A DNA stretch of 64,000 nt from Cercis canadensis (Eukaryota > Streptophyta > Magnoliopsida > Fabales > Fabaceae). This document shows positions 37,039-50,500 of the stretch, in pieces. Location: contig QAOA01006606.1 in the NCBI GenBank assembly GCA_003255065.1, positions 44,300 to 108,299 on the forward strand. The letters run 5' to 3'. Made by a program: the position numbers and the translations under genes. Within the stretch, counting starts at the first letter, position 1. Every line of letters begins with the position of its first letter. The notes under the pieces were generated by a model, which was given only the letters and a program-made list of their open reading frames with translations, was not told where the DNA came from and did not search any database.

Positions 37039-37449
37039 NCAACTGTTTCAATGAAAACCTAATTTCTCGAGTTTTGATTGGTTTTTGTGCCCATCTAGTC
37101 TAATTAAATTTCCTATAAGGGTCATGTTCACACCTACCAATAATCCGATCCAATTTTTATAAATACAATACTTTAATGTAATTAAACTCACTTAAACTTT
37201 TAATTGAACCTATATTGATATATTGCATCCACTTCAACTTTTTCTCTAGGTCAAAATTCCCTACACCTCCCGCACTTACTACTAGTACACCTTTCGTAAT
37301 ATCTCTACTTTTGCCTGCCACAATTCCAACCCCACCACCAAGTTCAATTATTGCCAACTTTAACTGTTACAGCTTCAACTCCATCTTCCAAGTGCTACAT
37401 TACCAATCCTCTCATCCACTCCCTCAACTTCACTTGGTGTATAACAGTC
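37039..37449. other. Single-N gap and promoter side of exonuclease copy 2
   Basis: The N at 37039 is not flanked by a duplicate, unlike the other five. After it comes AT-rich then pyrimidine-rich sequence leading to the next gene. Nothing else is seen. Confidence 0.5.
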
Positions 37450-38136
37450 ATGGGAATTGGCATTAAACAACAGTGCAGAGGTAGCAGCTCTCATAAGTGC
37501 TATGCAGTTAGCATTCATGGCCGTGCCATCCGAACCCTGGTCACCTCCTCACGCAAACGTGCCAGATTTTGGATCAAAAACCATCTCCAAGTCCCCAGCC
37601 AACGCCACCAATCTGAGTTATTAGTTGGTCTTGACATTGAATGGCTTCCAAGTTATACTCGCGGTGTTCGAAACCCGGTTGCCATAATTCAACTCTGCAT
37701 CAACAAGTGTTGCCTCATCTTCCAGCTCTACCGAGCCTCCTCTATTCCTAAATCTCTCTACAAAGCCCTTCAAAACCCAAACATAGTGTATGCAGGGGTT
37801 GGTGTAAGCAGAGATGGAAAGAAGCTTGAGGAGGATTATGGGTTACAGATAGCAAGATGTATAGATGTTGAAAGAATGGCAGCAGATGTGTATAAAAGCA
37901 AGGAATTGAAGAGGGCAGGGCTGAAAACATTAGTTGAGATGATTCTTGAGGAAGAGATGCACAAGCCAAAACATGTTACACTGAGTAATTGGGAAGCTAA
38001 GACACTTACTTGTGCACAAGTGCTCTATGCTTGTGCTGATGCTTATTATTCTTATAAGCTTGTAAAACAGATGCTATTATGGATAGAAGATTTGGAGGCT
38101 GCGTACTATATGATTATTGACAATTGGTATCATTGA
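37450..38136 (+). CDS. Werner-syndrome-like 3'-5' exonuclease domain protein, copy 2
   Basis: Intronless paralogue of the gene at 34541, 228 residues from the ATG at 37450 (MGIGIKQQCRGSS). The frame is open further upstream but lacks an ATG and similarity there. DEDDy residues are all kept: Asp62 and Glu64 (GLDIEW), Asp122 (VSRDGKKL) and Tyr193/Asp197 (YACADAY). Relative to copy 1 it has a different N-terminus and a C-terminal extension (WIEDLEAAYYMIIDNWYH). Most of the domain core is shared (NPVAIIQLCI, SLYKAL, RAGLKTLVE, KPKHVTLSNWE). Both copies therefore probably retain nuclease activity but may differ in partner or expression. Confidence 0.9.
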   Translation: MGIGIKQQCRGSSSHKCYAVSIHGRAIRTLVTSSRKRARFWIKNHLQVPSQRHQSELLVGLDIEWLPSYTRGVRNPVAIIQLCINKCCLIFQLYRASSIPKSLYKALQNPNIVYAGVGVSRDGKKLEEDYGLQIARCIDVERMAADVYKSKELKRAGLKTLVEMILEEEMHKPKHVTLSNWEAKTLTCAQVLYACADAYYSYKLVKQMLLWIEDLEAAYYMIIDNWYH

Positions 38137-40489
38137 TACTGCATCAATATATAGTTTTTTCTTTCTTCATCTGTATTTGGCATTAAATAGCTCACTGCTT
38201 AATGTGGTTTTAGGTAATTGAAAATTTGGGTGTGTTGCTGCTTATAGTAGCTTTCGTTTTTGTTATAGAACTTAGTTTTGGGTTTCTGATTGTACTATAG
38301 TATGAAATGTGCAAGTTTAGTGTAGCTGTAATTTGCAGTGATCTTTTGTGCGAAAAATCCCCAGCCCAATCATGATAAAAGGTGTATATGCTTTAGCAAG
38401 ATGAAGAATCTCGGGCAGAGCTCAAAATCACATAACAAGCACAATTGTATTTTCTTATTTCTTATCATTCTTTACTTTATATACCATCACATCAAATCAC
38501 TTACTAAATATACAGAAAAACTTTTATTTCTTTTAAAAAAAATTGTCTTTCAGAGACAAAATTATTATTACCTGTCCCTCCTATAAATTCATAAAAAAGC
38601 TGTTACATTATTTCAGCAAAAATTAAAAAAAAAATAGTATTAGGTTTGTTTTTTCAATTTTAAAAATAAACTATTATTTGTATTTGAAATTAAAATCCCA
38701 GCTAAAGTATCTAAAAAAAATTATTAAAGAGGTCCTTTAAGAGGCTTAAGAAACTATCATTCTCGAAAGAGCATAAATAACATTATAAGATGTGATAAAA
38801 ACTTAAAATTAATTAATAAGTAGAGAGAGCAATTCTTTCCATTAAAATACCAAATGCTCCTTTATAAACAAGCATATTAATAATTCATAATAAAATTTCA
38901 TACATGTGATATGCTATAATTAGTAAAATATAAAATACCAAAAAAAAAAAAGTAAATTAAACCAATATCACATGGGCTTGCACCAAGAAGCCTAGAATGT
39001 GTACAATGGATTTTGCTCATACTTTTAAAAGTTAAATTAAATTTATTATATATATACGTTATTTTAGGTTAGAAGCTAATTAACATATAAATTTATAGAG
39101 GTGAAACACCAAATTGATTGAATCAAATTTCACATTTGGTTTGCTGAACTTTATGATTAATTATTAGTTATAAGTATATAATTTAATATAGTGTAAGGAA
39201 ATCCGATATCAAATAATGAGTCCATTTCGATTCATGATTTTGAAGTTTTCTCATTCATAGTTTTTTGGAAAATTATTTAGAAGTGTTAAAAATTTATAGA
39301 AACTCTTTGCAAGTGCAGCTGTATAATATTGTTGCATATGTATATATTAACGCATTTTCAAAAAAGGTTATGTACTTTTTCTGCATGTCTATAAAAATAA
39401 GAAAAGACATAGTTTTAATAATACAATTTATATCTTTGATTATGGCACACAAAGATTAAATAATAAGTCCATGCATTCATATACATTGAAATATGATTAT
39501 TCATTTTATATTTGGCGCTTCTTAAACATAATAGCCATATAACTAGAGGAGATATTTAAAAAAAAAAAACAAATAAAGTGCTTTTAATGGATTTTGTTTA
39601 TGTTTGAATGAGTTATTAAATTTTTTCAAGTACTTAAAAAAAGCAAAAATTAGGATTTTTAGAGAATCTTAAAATAGAGGTTTTGCAAGTTTTGTTTTGT
39701 AGAAGCTTTTCTCTTTTATAGGTCAAAATTCTATAAAAATAAAAAATAAAAATACTTCTGATCTGTTTCATCTAAACACAACAATTTCAACTTTTCTTTT
39801 AGAAAAGTACTTAAAAATGCCCCGCTCAGTAAAATACTTTTTTCAAGCAAATTGCTTCTTTATCAAACACTCTTAACTTTTTACTTTTTTATATGTTTTG
39901 TTACTAAATAATAGTTTATACATTTTAAAAATCATTTATTCAAGGGTGAATTCACATCAATTTAGAGCCAATTTTCTTAGAAGTTATCATCTTTTGTGAT
40001 NTTACTTTTTTATATGTTTTGTTACTAAATAATAGTTTATACATTTTAAAAATCATTTATTCAAGGATGAATTCACATCAATTTAGAGCCAATTTTCTTA
40101 GAAGCTATCATCTTTTGTGATGATCATTATTTGTGAAAAAGTTGTTTTTCCATGTTAAAAAATAAACCGTGACATAGTATATACTATAACTATATACTAA
40201 ATGAATAATAATTATATACAGTTCAGAGAATATCTGAAGAAAAAATTAAGATAATTATATAAATAAAAAAAAAATACTTGCAGCCCTAATTACCAGGGGC
40301 AAAATGGGCAATTTAAACAATATTAAAGGAATCAAAATACAATTAATATGCCTTTTTTCAAATACAATGACTCAAACCATAAATCTCTCAAAAAGTAAGA
40401 ATATAAAATAGGGACATAAAAAGTAGTAAAATAAATGAGGTAACAAGTGTGTATCTTCCGTTAATAGGATTTTAGTTATTTTTTTCTCA
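38137..40489. other. AT-rich intergenic region
   Basis: 3' flank of exonuclease copy 2 followed by about 2.2 kb of AT-rich sequence with long A and T runs. It includes an N-flanked duplicate (39881-40121). No gene, tRNA or transposon end is recognised. Confidence 0.5.
39881..40121. repeat. Two 120-bp direct copies flanking a single N (40001)
   Basis: 39881-40000 and 40002-40121 have the same length and differ at about two bases, with the N exactly between. Same signature as at 6673, 11137, 30030 and 59788. Confidence 0.85.
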
Positions 40490-43400
40490 GATCTCTGTAC
40501 CATCAAAACCCTAATTCCACCAAATTCAGTTTGAGCCTCGAAAAACCTATCTCTCTCTTCCCTCTTCTCCTTCGTAACATCTCAACGATTTTGCTCTTCA
40601 GCAGCGATCCCTCTGTCATCAACAACGCTATTCTGTCTGAAACCACAGGTTGGTTCTCCTCTTTCGTTCTATGTATCTGATTTTTTTTTTCTTTCTTTGA
40701 ATCCTTTCTTAGCCGGATGATCTTTTTCGGATTAGCGGCGAAATTGATTGGAGGATGGAAAATTACGTGTTTCGTTTCCGTTTGGGTGTAATTATTTAAT
40801 TCAGTGTTTCGAATTCCGCATTCCGGATGTCAAATTTGCTCTTTGGGAATTGGGAATTTTGGCTCTGTTGGTATTCGTTTGTTGAATTGGATGAAGTATG
40901 ATGGATCCTTGAAACTATAACGAGCGGGACTCATAGCGTATCTTGCTTTCTTCTTCTTCTCGGAGGATTACGACTTTTTAGTCATGAGGAAATCAATTTA
41001 ACGTGGATTTATGGATTTCTGTTATGGTGCAACGTTGGCAATCCGTTTATTTTTGCTAGAAGGCGGAATTTTCATTGTTCGGATGTACGTATTCCATGAT
41101 GGGGAATTGTGGTACCGTCGTTTGTTGCCAAATTTTGAAATATATTAAAAAAGGAGAAAATTTGGGGAGAGTTCTGGCAGAACGTTGGCTTTGTGTTTCT
41201 GCTTCTATGTCCTTGTGCTGTTTGGTTTTCAGAGTATCACTGTTTTTCTTTTTGTTACTGATTAGAAGATTACCCTTTACCATTGCTGCATATCACAAGT
41301 TGCCTTAAGGTTCAGTGTGTTAGAAAGTTCAGTTCTACCTATTATTTTTTCTGATACTGCACTGCATCCTACCTTTTCTTTGGGAGCGAACAATTAATGC
41401 TGAATATGAACAGAGATGATCATATGCCATTTAGTCATATTTTGAGACCTAACTTTAATAGTATGTAGTTATGTAATCCTGATTCATATTTTACATCTTA
41501 ATGCTATTGAGATATGGAGCGTAAAAGGAAGAAATACGAAATACTGTGATCTTAAGGGGAAGTTATAATTTGAGCATGGTTGATAGCTTGATATGTTAGA
41601 GATGTATTTTTATTTAGGTAATATGATACTGATACTTTCCTACATGTATGATCTGAAGTATATGTAAGAGTCATTTTAGATTGCACCTGATGCTACTTGA
41701 CAGCATATAAATAATTGCACACATTTAACTAATTCTGTTGCATTACAAAGTTATGATATTGATGTTGATACTATCAATTTCCTACAGTCCAGATTTACTA
41801 TATCTGAGATAATAGCATCTAAGTTTTTATCCAAAAAAAAGCTTCTAAGTTGATTATATAGAACAGTGGAAGATATGCTGAAATATCAAATGACCCATAA
41901 TTAGATGCACAAATATTATATATCTTTTAGCTGGTTGTCTGAAACATTGAGTTCATATTCTTGACAAGAGTTGGTGGTAGAATGACAACTCTGTGTTGGA
42001 GGCAGAAAGATTCCCCATCTATGTTCATCATGGTTTTTTGATGATCACTGTTGAACATTACTGAATTCCATACTCTACCTTTATGTAAGTCATCTGTGTC
42101 TTTGGAAAGCTCAATTCAACAAGTTTTAATTAAAGCAGGCAATCTTCATGTTGAATAATGATTGATAATGGGAAACGAAGCGAGTAAACCATTGATCAAA
42201 TTTTAAGAACGATTTTAATAGGCATAGTTATGTAATCATAATTCAGGTTGCAAGCTTAATAAGCGATGGAACATTAGAAGAAGAGTAACTTGATGTAAAT
42301 GGGGGAGCCAAAAGGTTAATTTAGTATATTTATTGGTATCTCTTACAGTCTTTAGCATGTATGAGCTTTATTTCAGAGAGTGGCTGGCTTGAGTACATAC
42401 CTATAAAAAATTTACAAATCTGTTAGTATTACAACTCTGTGATGTTGATACTGATTTCATTTCAAGCACATTTGATGCAAATACAAGTAAACTGTGACTG
42501 TAACTTTTATATTGATTGTGTAGAATGGAGGAAGCAATGTAGGCCAACAAGCATTAATGGACAATGTAGAATAATTAGTTGCATTAGATATCTTGCAGTT
42601 ATTGATTGAAAACTTGGGTTTCATAGAGATCTTATGATATGGATGTTCTTTTCTTTTTTCCTTTGGCAGCCTTATGAAATGCTTATTGTCTTTGCTTTAT
42701 TAGAATATAACTGTCTCTACTTTTTATAGACTATACCACTATTTTATAGGAATGTGAATGTCAGAATGGTGGATTTATTAATTTAACTTTACAATTGTAA
42801 AGATTGTAAATTGCATCTTTTTATGTAGGAATGCAAATCTGAGTGGGGGCAGTTGAAATGACACTTTTCTCCTTCTTTTTAGTATTTATAAATATGAGAT
42901 ATTGGGTTTTTGGAAAAATAAAAGAATGGACACAGAAAAAGGGAATTCTCTTTCTAGAGCAGTATAGGTAGTATAAATAATTAAAAGTGATTGCATATGG
43001 CTGTTATAATTGTCTCCTTTCTGCACTTTCTAGAAGTAACTTATTGCAGTATGATTGTGAAGTCTTTTGCATCTAAGGTTATTTTCAAGCCTTTCAGGAA
43101 AAAGAGTGGAAGGTGAGTCTATAACTTTTAGAGCTTTAAACCATCCACATTTGAGTAGGAATTCTGCTATGAAGGAAGAGTATAAAGAAAATATTTATAT
43201 TTTGTTTCTGTTTAAATTAGTGTTCTTTCAACTGATACTTATCAAGTGTGGAAGTCCACTGAAGACATAAAATTTCGTTTTTTTGACCTTGTAAGTGGTT
43301 CTTTCATTTCCAAGAACAAAAGGAACTGGAAAGCTAGTATATTAGCTTCTGGAGTTTATGTTTGCTAGCATTATCAACTGATGTCTGAAACAGGGTGTTG

Positions 43401-43927
43401 TTAAAATCATTAATCTGTTGATTATGTTTTGAAAAAACTCGAGCACTGGGAAGATTTGGGGATGGATTAAGGCCTGAGGAAACTTAGGACCCAAAAGAGC
43501 AGTGTTTTCAGGATGTAAGATAGTAAATTCTTCCTCTCAGCTGCAATGGATCTCAGCAATATTGGACGTGACAAGTATGTTATGCTATGATCCTTGTTTA
43601 AATGTTAGCTTTACATGTCAATCGGATGTAAAACTGTTAGGGGAAAGCAGCTTGAATAAGTTTTAAGAGGCAAGCTTCTGTTAATGGTCAGAAGGTGGTG
43701 CTCCTTAGGAATTCTAATTGTTCTGCCAATTGTGTTATAAGAGATTTTTTTTTTTTTTTTTATCAAGAACATTGGACGCGAAGATGTTTTATCACTATTC
43801 AGAAAGCGGCAATGAGTACTTGTGTAACATGCATGCAGCATGTTTCCGTCTCTGTAAATGATTCTAGTAATTAGTTGTATGCTGACAATCGCAGAGCTCT
43901 ATTTGTTGTCTATTTTGAAGTAATCTA

Positions 43928-44008
<81 letters not shown>

Positions 44009-44703
44009 ATATATAATTAAAATAAGGAAAAAAAATGCCTAAGTGGGTCCTTGTTGTATGTTCTCTGTGTATTAGTTTACATTCAATAAAGTGATACCTG
44101 ATTAAGGATGTACACTGATGTCTATGGGAAAATTCATGGCTGTTTTTATCAAAATAAGATTATGTTATCTGGACTAGCAGACTTCCATCCTATCAATACA
44201 CGAACGAAAAAGAAGTAATGAACTTGTGTTTTTCATCCTGCAAGTCAAATTCAATTGAAATTTTCTCCTCAATGTTCTGCCCTGTGATTCTGGAGAGAAT
44301 TGTATTTTTATGTTGAAAGAACTAAGCTTTATGTAAAATTGTATAAATTGCTAATTTAGACAGCTACAGATCACTTTGCTCATGAATGAAGGCCATTATC
44401 ACTGGGGGGTGAGAAGAGGGGGGGGGTGTTGGAAGGGTTGTGTTCTGAAACATTTGGGCTGTTTATCATGTTTAGACCCTGACACTTAATTTTGTACTCT
44501 CTTTCTCCTAAGTGCATGCTTCATCTATTGGTTATGTGTTGTTACTCATTTATGAGGGTTTCATCTCCATTGATACATGTATTTATTGGTTTTTTTTTTT
44601 TTTGGTTACTGTTTATGATTTTGTAGTTATTTTCTTTTTAAAAAAAATTGTTGTCTGATTTGTTTTTTACAATGTTATAGGGCCTTATTTGCCTTTTAAG
44701 GAG
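40490..44703 (+). promoter_or_regulatory. 5' leader of the UBA gene, with a 4-kb leader intron
   Basis: Pyrimidine-rich leader sequence (CTCTCTTCCCTCTTCTCCTT near 40550) ends in CCACAG followed by GTTGGTTCTC, a donor at 40649. The acceptor TGTTATAG at 44680 lies 24 bases before the ATG. The intron of about 4.0 kb carries a compound microsatellite and no gene. Large first introns in plant leaders often raise expression; whether this one does is inference. Confidence 0.65.
43931..44015. repeat. Compound microsatellite (CT)n(AT)n(GTAT)n(AT)n
   Basis: About 17 CT units, then about 10 AT units, then about six GTAT units and a short AT tail. It lies in the leader intron of the UBA gene and is likely length-polymorphic. 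Confidence 0.95.
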
Positions 44704-46671
44704 ATGTCTCCTGCAACCCGATCTAAGTCCAAAGACAAAAAGGTGACCAAGGAAGCGCAGAAGGCTTCTTCGGCAAAGCCTTCAGGATCAGGCAATGCAG
44801 GTGCTGGTATACCAGCTAGTGCATACAACCCGTTATTGGGAACATTCCATACTCTTGAAATGTCACCAACGTCTTCTACTTCACCAATCCACTCTAATGG
44901 TCGTTTTCGGAACATAGATGAGACAGATGAGCATCCTGGGGGTTCAGTGGTAGCTGGCGTTGAGTATGATTCTGTTTCTAATAATGGTAGTTGGTCTGGT
45001 GAGTCAGAAGACCATAAAGAAAAAGCTTCTAATGCTCCTGTTCGACTGGAAGCAGTGCCAGGAGCTGATAATGACAAGCGAGAGAAAATCCGCCAAAAGA
45101 ATGAGAGAAAACATCAACGCCAGAAGGAAAGGCGAGCTCAAGAATTGCATGAGCGTTGCAACGGCTATCTTATGTCAAGGAAACTTGAGGCACTTGCTCA
45201 ACAGCTTGTGTCAATGGGATTTTCTCATGAACGGGCAACAATGGCACTGATACTGAATGAAGGAAGGATGGAGGAATCCATAGCGTGGATCATTGACACA
45301 GGCGATGAAGCAGATAAGCACAAAGATAAATTTGTAGGTGGGGGTAATTTGAAAATTGACATATCAGAAGAGCTTGCCCGGATTGCAGACATGGAGACCA
45401 GGTATCATTGCTCAAAACAGGAGGTTGAAAGAGCTATTGTTGCCGATGAAGGTGATCTTGATAAGGCTGCAGAATCATTGAGAGAATTGAAGCAGGATCC
45501 ACCATCTGCTCCACCTAAGCCTGAGGAAACTGGTGATCCTCCTACTTTTAACAATGGTAAGCAGTCAGGAGTTATTAGTCAGAGCCCAAGGCTACAAACA
45601 AAACTTGGTCCATCTCCCAATCAACCTAAAAAAGATGAAAAAGATTTTAATTATACAAAGTCAGCAGTTATGATTGGAGTATCTTCAGAATCCAGCAACA
45701 AGAATTTGCAGCCTGTAAAGAGAATTCAACCCAAGTCAGAATGGGCAAAGCCCCAACAAGCCGCTATACCAGCTGACAAGCGGTGGCCGAGTGCGGGATC
45801 TAATCCTTCTGTGTCTTATTCTTTGGCATCGCCTTTGCAGGTGTCACCCCCACCTGCTAAGACTGAAGCTCGTTATATGACTGTTGGAGGTGATTATAAG
45901 AACCTTCAACCTGGACCAATTAGAGAACCGGTAGTTGTAATGCAGCGGCCTCAAACTGTAAATGCAAAACAGGTTCCGGCCACAACCATGAGCTCATCTC
46001 CTCCTGGAATGGGTGCCAGTTGGTATCCAACTAACAGTGTAGAAGTAATGAGATCAAATGGCTTTTTATCCCACACACCAACCACTCGAAGCCTCAGTCC
46101 AAATTATCTCAGTTCCAATCAGATGTACCACCAACTTCAGTATCAACCTCAGCAACAGTTCGTCGCTGGAAGCAGCAGTTCAGGAGATCCCCAAGCAAGC
46201 AGCCGGGGGAATAGCATGTGGAATAGAACAGGTGCATCTCCAACACTTGCTGCTGCTTCTTCTTTAGGACTTTTTTCTGGGTTAGGATCAGCTGCCACAT
46301 CGGGTGCATCTTCTCCAGTGGACTGGAGCACTGGTGGGTCAATGCAGTTTGATTATACTAACATAGACTGGTCCTTGGATAAAAGTTTATCGTCACCAAG
46401 ATCAAATGCATTATGGCTTGGGCTTTCTCCTTTCTCAAAAAGCAATACTCATCATCATATATATGACTCAAATACTTCTGGAGTGGTTGCTCAGCCGTCA
46501 ATGAGATCCATACCATCAAATGGGAGCATTGTTCCCATGCCTGGATTGCAAGATGGGGGAGTAGCGTCTGCTGAAACCTCTGCAGCCGGTTCTCGGGAGT
46601 GGAGTTCTCCATTTGAAGGGAAAGATCTTTTTAGTTTACCCAGACAGTTTGTTTCTTCTCCTTCTCTGTAG
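44704..46671 (+). CDS. UBA-domain protein, serine/proline-rich, plant-specific
   Basis: One coding exon, 655 residues. The ATG at 44704 is the first in the spliced leader; the open frame extends a few codons upstream only through TTG. A ubiquitin-associated (UBA) fold is clear at about 159-199 (LEALAQQLVSMGFSHERATM, then EGRMEESIAWIID) with the MGF loop intact. A second UBA-like three-helix segment follows at about 222-264 (EELARIADMETRYHCSKQEV, then EGDLDKAAESL). Before them is a basic, probably helical stretch (REKIRQKNERKHQRQKERRA). The remaining ~390 residues are low-complexity Ser/Pro/Gln/Gly-rich. UBA domains bind ubiquitin, so a role as an adaptor is plausible, but I cannot name the family member. 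Confidence 0.85.
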   Translation: MSPATRSKSKDKKVTKEAQKASSAKPSGSGNAGAGIPASAYNPLLGTFHTLEMSPTSSTSPIHSNGRFRNIDETDEHPGGSVVAGVEYDSVSNNGSWSGESEDHKEKASNAPVRLEAVPGADNDKREKIRQKNERKHQRQKERRAQELHERCNGYLMSRKLEALAQQLVSMGFSHERATMALILNEGRMEESIAWIIDTGDEADKHKDKFVGGGNLKIDISEELARIADMETRYHCSKQEVERAIVADEGDLDKAAESLRELKQDPPSAPPKPEETGDPPTFNNGKQSGVISQSPRLQTKLGPSPNQPKKDEKDFNYTKSAVMIGVSSESSNKNLQPVKRIQPKSEWAKPQQAAIPADKRWPSAGSNPSVSYSLASPLQVSPPPAKTEARYMTVGGDYKNLQPGPIREPVVVMQRPQTVNAKQVPATTMSSSPPGMGASWYPTNSVEVMRSNGFLSHTPTTRSLSPNYLSSNQMYHQLQYQPQQQFVAGSSSSGDPQASSRGNSMWNRTGASPTLAAASSLGLFSGLGSAATSGASSPVDWSTGGSMQFDYTNIDWSLDKSLSSPRSNALWLGLSPFSKSNTHHHIYDSNTSGVVAQPSMRSIPSNGSIVPMPGLQDGGVASAETSAAGSREWSSPFEGKDLFSLPRQFVSSPSL

Positions 46672-47581
46672 AATGAGAGGAGAGAAATTAAATGAATAAA
46701 AATGAAAGAAAGACCCAAAAATGTGTGTGGATTTGATGTTGGTTCTTATGATGCTACAGTGTTGATGATTGTTGGTGGTAAGCTTTCAGTGGGAGGTACA
46801 AGCATCTCAGAATCCTTTTCTTGCTCCTCTAAAATGCGCGCTCACATGCACAGTACACTCGTGCACACTACGCCAATGCATTCACTGACCCACAGGCAGT
46901 TAGGGGATAACCTATCTGAGATTTATTTACAAGAGTAAACTGTAAGCGTTGCATTGTCTTAATATTATAAAGGAAGAGAGTATTGGGTAAAGATTCTAAA
47001 TATAGTGGATGATTGAACTCATTGCATTAAAGTACTTGAAAGTTTTCCACGCCTCTATTGCTTTAGCTTAACCATGTTATCAAAATATATATAATTCTAG
47101 GGTCCATGTCTTTCCCTCTCGTTCCTATCTTAGCAAAAGCACTGCTTCCTATCAATAGCCTAAAAAGTTATCGCACAACATTCTTTATTTGGCCATTTCA
47201 CAGCACAACATTATTGTCTCAGGTCTAAAACGTCGAAATATGCTCTTCCGAAACCGTAGCTGAGAGATTGCAATCTTGTTTAACTTTGAAAAATAAAATT
47301 GATATATATGATTTGTATTTTGGAGGAAGATTTTCAATGCCTTTTCAAGACACTATCAAGCCACTGAAAGAAAGATCTCTCTTGGGAAACAATGGCAACC
47401 CTTATACTCTCTGTCAAGTCTTAGTTTGAGATCTGGAAGGCCAGAATCGTAGCAGCAGTAACTGAGGACAGCAGCACGGATTGATTTTTAAAGCTCCAAA
47501 TGATAAACATAATTTACTACCAAAAAGCCATACAGAATAATGCAGATAACAATACTATCTTATTATCTTACAAGACAATGA
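46672..47581. other. Gap between convergent genes
   Basis: 3' untranslated sequence of the UBA gene (+) and of the CMK gene (-) meet here. No other gene is seen. Confidence 0.5.
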
Positions 47582-50500
47582 TTAAACAGACTGGGAAAAA
47601 GTAGATGGAGTGGTAGAAGGACTCAAGATAGGTTCTCTGTACCACTGGTTTGCCTCTCGAGTAAGAAAATAGGCCTCTGCAATGGGAAACAATTAGAAGG
47701 TGAGACATCATCACAAGGACCAAAGTCATAATTAGAGGCACATAATTTGTCAAAACTATGCTGTCTAATCCAACATTCTTATCTTTGACAGCAATAATTG
47801 ATATAAGAACCAATTCTTGTCAAAGAATAGAGGTTTCAAACATTCAGTAATGGTCAATCACATCGTCAACCACCAACATGTAAACCTAAAGCATGTTTCC
47901 AAATACAAATCACGGGAAGTATTTCTATTGAAGCAGACAGCAGAATTTCAACAAGACAAAAGTAGCACCCTTGCAATTAAAATTATCTCTTTTAAAAGGA
48001 TTTAGGTTGCCAACAGCATAGATTACACGCAAGTTTCATGCTATAGCATGACACCTCTGTAATATATGGTCTCTACAAATACAGCAGCTTTCACATACTA
48101 AACACACTCCATGTTCACAAAACAGATTGATGTAGCAAATGAAACATAGATGGATCTTTCTAGCTACTTCATGTGTACAATGAGGCTAGGGCTTCAGTTA
48201 TCAAGGAGATCAAACTTATTTTTCAAGCCTAATTTTTGAGGCTTACCTGACAAGAACACATCTTGATATTCATCTTCGTCATAAAGAAATTGTGGAGGAT
48301 ATGGTGAACCAATTCCAACTATAGTGCTTCCACTGTATGAAAACCATTAAGAAAACAGATGTAAAATTATTGAATATTTTAAAATCTAGACTCTGTCTTA
48401 AAGCAAGAATGTGAGCAACATGAATACATGTTTACATCTGACAGTGAAAAAGGAAAGACGAGTATTAGACATTGTCGTTATTTTTAGCTAATATACAATT
48501 TAGATCCTTTTAATTCAATTGATTCCTTATTTGGGTATTATGGGGAGTGCTGGTGAAGAGAGTTTGACATTTAAGTTGGCTCTATTTCCGGCTAGGCTTG
48601 TGAAATAACCAGCATTTCAACATGTCTGGTCTGATAGGGGAGTGTTGAAACCCACTATTGTCTCCTAATGACTCCAATTGTTCCTCCATAAGAGTGAGAG
48701 AGAGAGGGGGGGGGGCAATAGTTTTCAGAAAATTTCTTTAAATATTTCACAAATTTAGATGCAAACAACCAAATGTCAATTTTGAACAAAATAATTGCCC
48801 TGATACATGATATGGTGATCAAAACGAAAACAACTTTTGTATTGTATATCAAGTTTAATTGATTCTTGCATTTCCTATAGGCACATGCACGAAAAAACAG
48901 AGATAGAGAAGACAGTCTACAAATATAGAGATAAACATGTGCATGCCGGTTATAGGGCAAACTTATTTGACTTCTACTAAATGCCAGACTAGAAATTAAA
49001 GAACAATAGGTTTTCCAGTGTTTGCACCTTCCTGACATAAAAACAGCATCATAATCTCCACGACTAGCTGCAATAATCCGCTGTTTCAGTCTTTTAAGAG
49101 AAGGGAGGACTTCAAATGCCGGATGTTCTGGAAAGGGAAAAGAAGAAAACTCATGGAAAGAAGATTTAAGAAGCAAATGAGTAAGTAAGCACTGTGAGGC
49201 ATTAGAACAGTACTTCAACTAATATTCTGATGCTTCTACATGTGAATCAGGACCAAATATACAAAACTTCAAGAATGTTTAATGCTAGAAAGGATTGATT
49301 TGCAATGAATGTGAGAGATACCAAAAGAAGTCACTGTAAAGTGGCATAATTAAATATTAAATATTTCATAAAAATTGGCACTTCCAATTATATAATCAGA
49401 CTAGAAGCTCAATTGGACCTGCTAGATTACCTCCACAACAAACCCCTCATGGAATTGGATACAAAGTTCATTTAACAAATTCAAAGAAAATGTAAAGCAA
49501 AAGTGAAGAAAACTATAAATACTCAACAAGAAACATACCCAAATCATTAATACAAACATCTTGTGATATTCCATTCCTTGAGATCTTCTCCAGCAATGAT
49601 GAAGGATCAACATTACTAGTCTGGTCCAAACGTAGACACTGTATAATTGGAACTAGTTAAAATTTGTAACTGCAAAAACTAAGGACAAAGTATGGTTTGG
49701 TTACTATCTCCAAAAGAGTATAATACCTTGTAGACTTCAGCAGTTGAACATGCTTGTGGGGGCTTTATGAGAACCATCGGAATGTCCAAACGTACTGGTG
49801 GAGGAATATCCTGAACAACCTGTACAAACCAAAGAAAATTTCTAAAAGGGAAACTAATGCATTATGAAATAAAAATAAATAAATAATAAAAGCTTCTGTT
49901 TTGAATTGCAATATCAGGAAAGGTCCTGATTGCATAGAAGCAGAACTTGAGAAGAGGAGATGACTTAGGTTAGTTGACGCCCAAAATGAAACTAGGAGAG
50001 GAAAGTCATGATCATATCTAACTGTAGCATTCAGTTGCTAATTAATTATGGCAAGGGCTTAAAGCTAACTCTTGGGTTAAGCATATTTTGATATGAACTT
50101 GCTTTTAACTTCTCCACTAGTTCTTGTTCTCCTTTCAACTAAATCAGGTATGTTTTATGATGGTATAAAATTAAGAGAACCTCTCATTTACCAAAATTCC
50201 ACCCATTAGTTCTGTGATTCCTAGTAAATAACCATCACTTTCCATCCATTTGTTTCCACTGGTAGCCTAAGTAGAAACTCCCTCCCCCAATCAATTGTGT
50301 TATCACAAACAAAATTAATTTTCTGGTACCACTTTTTTCTGTCTTTCATCAACAGTTAATCACTCTCAAAGTTCCATATCAAGACTCCAAGTTGCATCAG
50401 AGGACAGCTGGCATAAATCTATACATAACCTTTATTCTATTAACTCTACTTAATAGATAAACTGAACAGACATGACCAATAGGCAATAAGTATTGTGCAA